Shown here: positions 63,216 through 64,000 of the stretch, one piece after another | Layout: each line of letters starts with the position of its first letter | How positions within the stretch are numbered: position 1 is the first letter of the stretch | Assembly (NCBI RefSeq): GCF_009931115.1 | Contig: NZ_CP047491.1 | Coordinates: 1-64,000 of the forward strand | DNA: 64,000 nt | DNA from: Microbulbifer hydrolyticus | Lineage (GTDB): Bacteria; Pseudomonadota; Gammaproteobacteria; Pseudomonadales; Cellvibrionaceae | Direction of reading: 5' to 3' | Made by a program: the position numbers and the translations under genes | Notes under the pieces: generated by a model | The model's database searches: none | Told to the model about the DNA's origin: nothing | The model's input: the letters and a program-made list of their open reading frames with translations, nothing else

Positions 63216-63710
63216 ATGCTGCGCAATTTATCACTGTGCGTTTTCTTGGCGTTTATCTCGGGTACAGCGTTCGCTATGTCTATTTTTGATGCAGGTAAGG
63301 TTTGCACTTTTTCACCAATTTCCGGTGTCGTTCTATACGAGGGGAAACCCGTCGCCGGCGCCAGGATAGTGAGAACAACGGATTACCAGAAAAAGAGCCA
63401 AGACGAGGCGGTGACAGACGGTAACGGGTATTTTGAAATGCCCGGCATCTATGAACGGCATATTGTGAATTTTCTGCCGCAGGAGTTTGTTGTAGGCCAG
63501 TTGATCAATGTCTCGTTCAATGACAAGGAATACAAAATCTGGTCCGGTGTAAAGCGCAAATGGGAAGAAAACGCAGAATCGCGTGGTAAACCGTTGGTGG
63601 TAACCTGTGAGCTGACGCAGGAAGATGAGGTTATCAACGTAGATCGTCAGCCTTTTATTGCCAAGTGTAAGTGGGATGTAGATCCAAATATCAAGGCAGA
63701 TATTTTTTAA
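63216..63710 (+). CDS. Small exported protein with carboxypeptidase-regulatory-like fold (DUF6795-like)
   Basis: A 164-residue protein with a signal peptide (about 1-20, ending GTAFA). The segment GKVCTFSPISGVVLYEGKPVAGARIVRT, then VTDGNGYFEMP, resembles the carboxypeptidase-regulatory-like beta-sandwich found in DUF6795 proteins. Two cysteines (VCTF and VTCEL) and a third near the end (AKCKW) could form a disulfide. The ATG at 63216 gives the signal peptide; an upstream GTG at 63168 is possible. It is lower in GC than the neighbours. Function unknown. Confidence 0.7.
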   Translation: MLRNLSLCVFLAFISGTAFAMSIFDAGKVCTFSPISGVVLYEGKPVAGARIVRTTDYQKKSQDEAVTDGNGYFEMPGIYERHIVNFLPQEFVVGQLINVSFNDKEYKIWSGVKRKWEENAESRGKPLVVTCELTQEDEVINVDRQPFIAKCKWDVDPNIKADIF

Positions 63711-64000
63711 TAATAGAACAAGGATTTTCAGAATTACGCAAGATTTCCCTCGCAATCTGCTACCGAAGCTTTCATCCAGAGTAAACGAAATCAGTAAACC
63801 GGCACTGAGCGCAACCCTCGCAGAGGGCCGTGGCGTTTAGCAGGAGGCAGCACCGTCGTGCCGCCGGCGCAGTCGATGCCAACCAGGACACACTCGACAA
63901 CCCCTCCTGACATATAAGAACCGCGACGCAGCGATACTGGAATAATAATCCAATAATGTTTATTTTCCGGGGACACTGGACTACTGGTGACTGGGTGTCC
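63711..64000. other. Right end of window, no supported gene
   Basis: A 61-codon minus-strand open frame (63791-63976) has no recognisable family and no good ribosome-binding site. No terminator is evident after the gene ending at 63710. Nothing else is supported. Confidence 0.4.

Noticed and set aside
63791..63976. 61-codon minus-strand frame at the right edge
   Set aside because: No family resemblance, no Shine-Dalgarno and too short to support.

Overview
The window looks like the origin-proximal part of a GC-rich gammaproteobacterial chromosome. The order rpmH-rnpA-yidD-yidC-mnmE, mnmG-rsmG-parA-parB-atpIBEFHAGDC, glmU, glmR, glmS is the one known from Pseudomonas and its relatives. The accessory genes (many TonB/TPR/exported proteins, a GlyGly-CTERM surface protein, an orphan TRAP binding protein) suggest a marine Cellvibrionales/Microbulbifer-like organism. 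That placement is inference from gene order and style; no database search was possible.

Layout. Bases 1-634 are an oriC-type intergenic region with DnaA boxes, and dnaA probably lies just outside the left edge. 635-4699 carries ribosomal protein L34, RNase P protein, two membrane-insertion factors and MnmE. 4700-5413 is a second origin-like region (degenerate DnaA boxes and an AT-rich stretch) in front of mnmG, and it shares a 14-base word with the first. 5414-9897 holds mnmG, rsmG, parA and parB. 10165-17496 is the complete F1Fo ATP synthase operon, with intergenic hairpins between several genes. 17618-21710 is a cassette of two paralogous HExxH metallopeptidase-TPR proteins flanking a patatin phospholipase. 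It is followed by a convergent 1108-residue TolB-like/amidohydrolase exoprotein and an FNT-family channel.

26301-34232 is the amino-sugar block glmU, glmR, glmS, interrupted by a three-gene 2-oxoacid dehydrogenase operon (E1 alpha, E1 beta, E2; no E3 here). The glmU/E1-alpha gap contains two inverted copies of a structured dispersed repeat, and a third copy lies upstream of uvrD. In all three copies the stem sequences differ but stay paired. 34276-40080 has an alpha/beta-hydrolase lipoprotein, a hypothetical lipoprotein, an isochorismatase-fold protein lacking the usual Cys, and a 999-residue calcium-binding-repeat surface protein with a GATGGC minisatellite next to its sorting signal.

40231-42768 encodes a CIO-type cytochrome bd oxidase with a tiny third subunit. 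42869-48255 carries a VF530 protein, a lipocalin, a TonB-dependent receptor and a TPR-sulfotransferase. 48293-51549 holds two cation/proton antiporters. 51613-56853 is a redox/electrophile cluster (pirin, LysR, Gfo/Idh oxidoreductase, DoxX, glutathionyl-hydroquinone reductase, GST) that mirrors the content of the E. coli yqjFG-yhaHIJK region. The window ends with a Bcr/CflA exporter, HexR, UvrD, an orphan TRAP binding protein and a small exported protein. I saw no tRNA, rRNA, CRISPR array, IS element or prophage.
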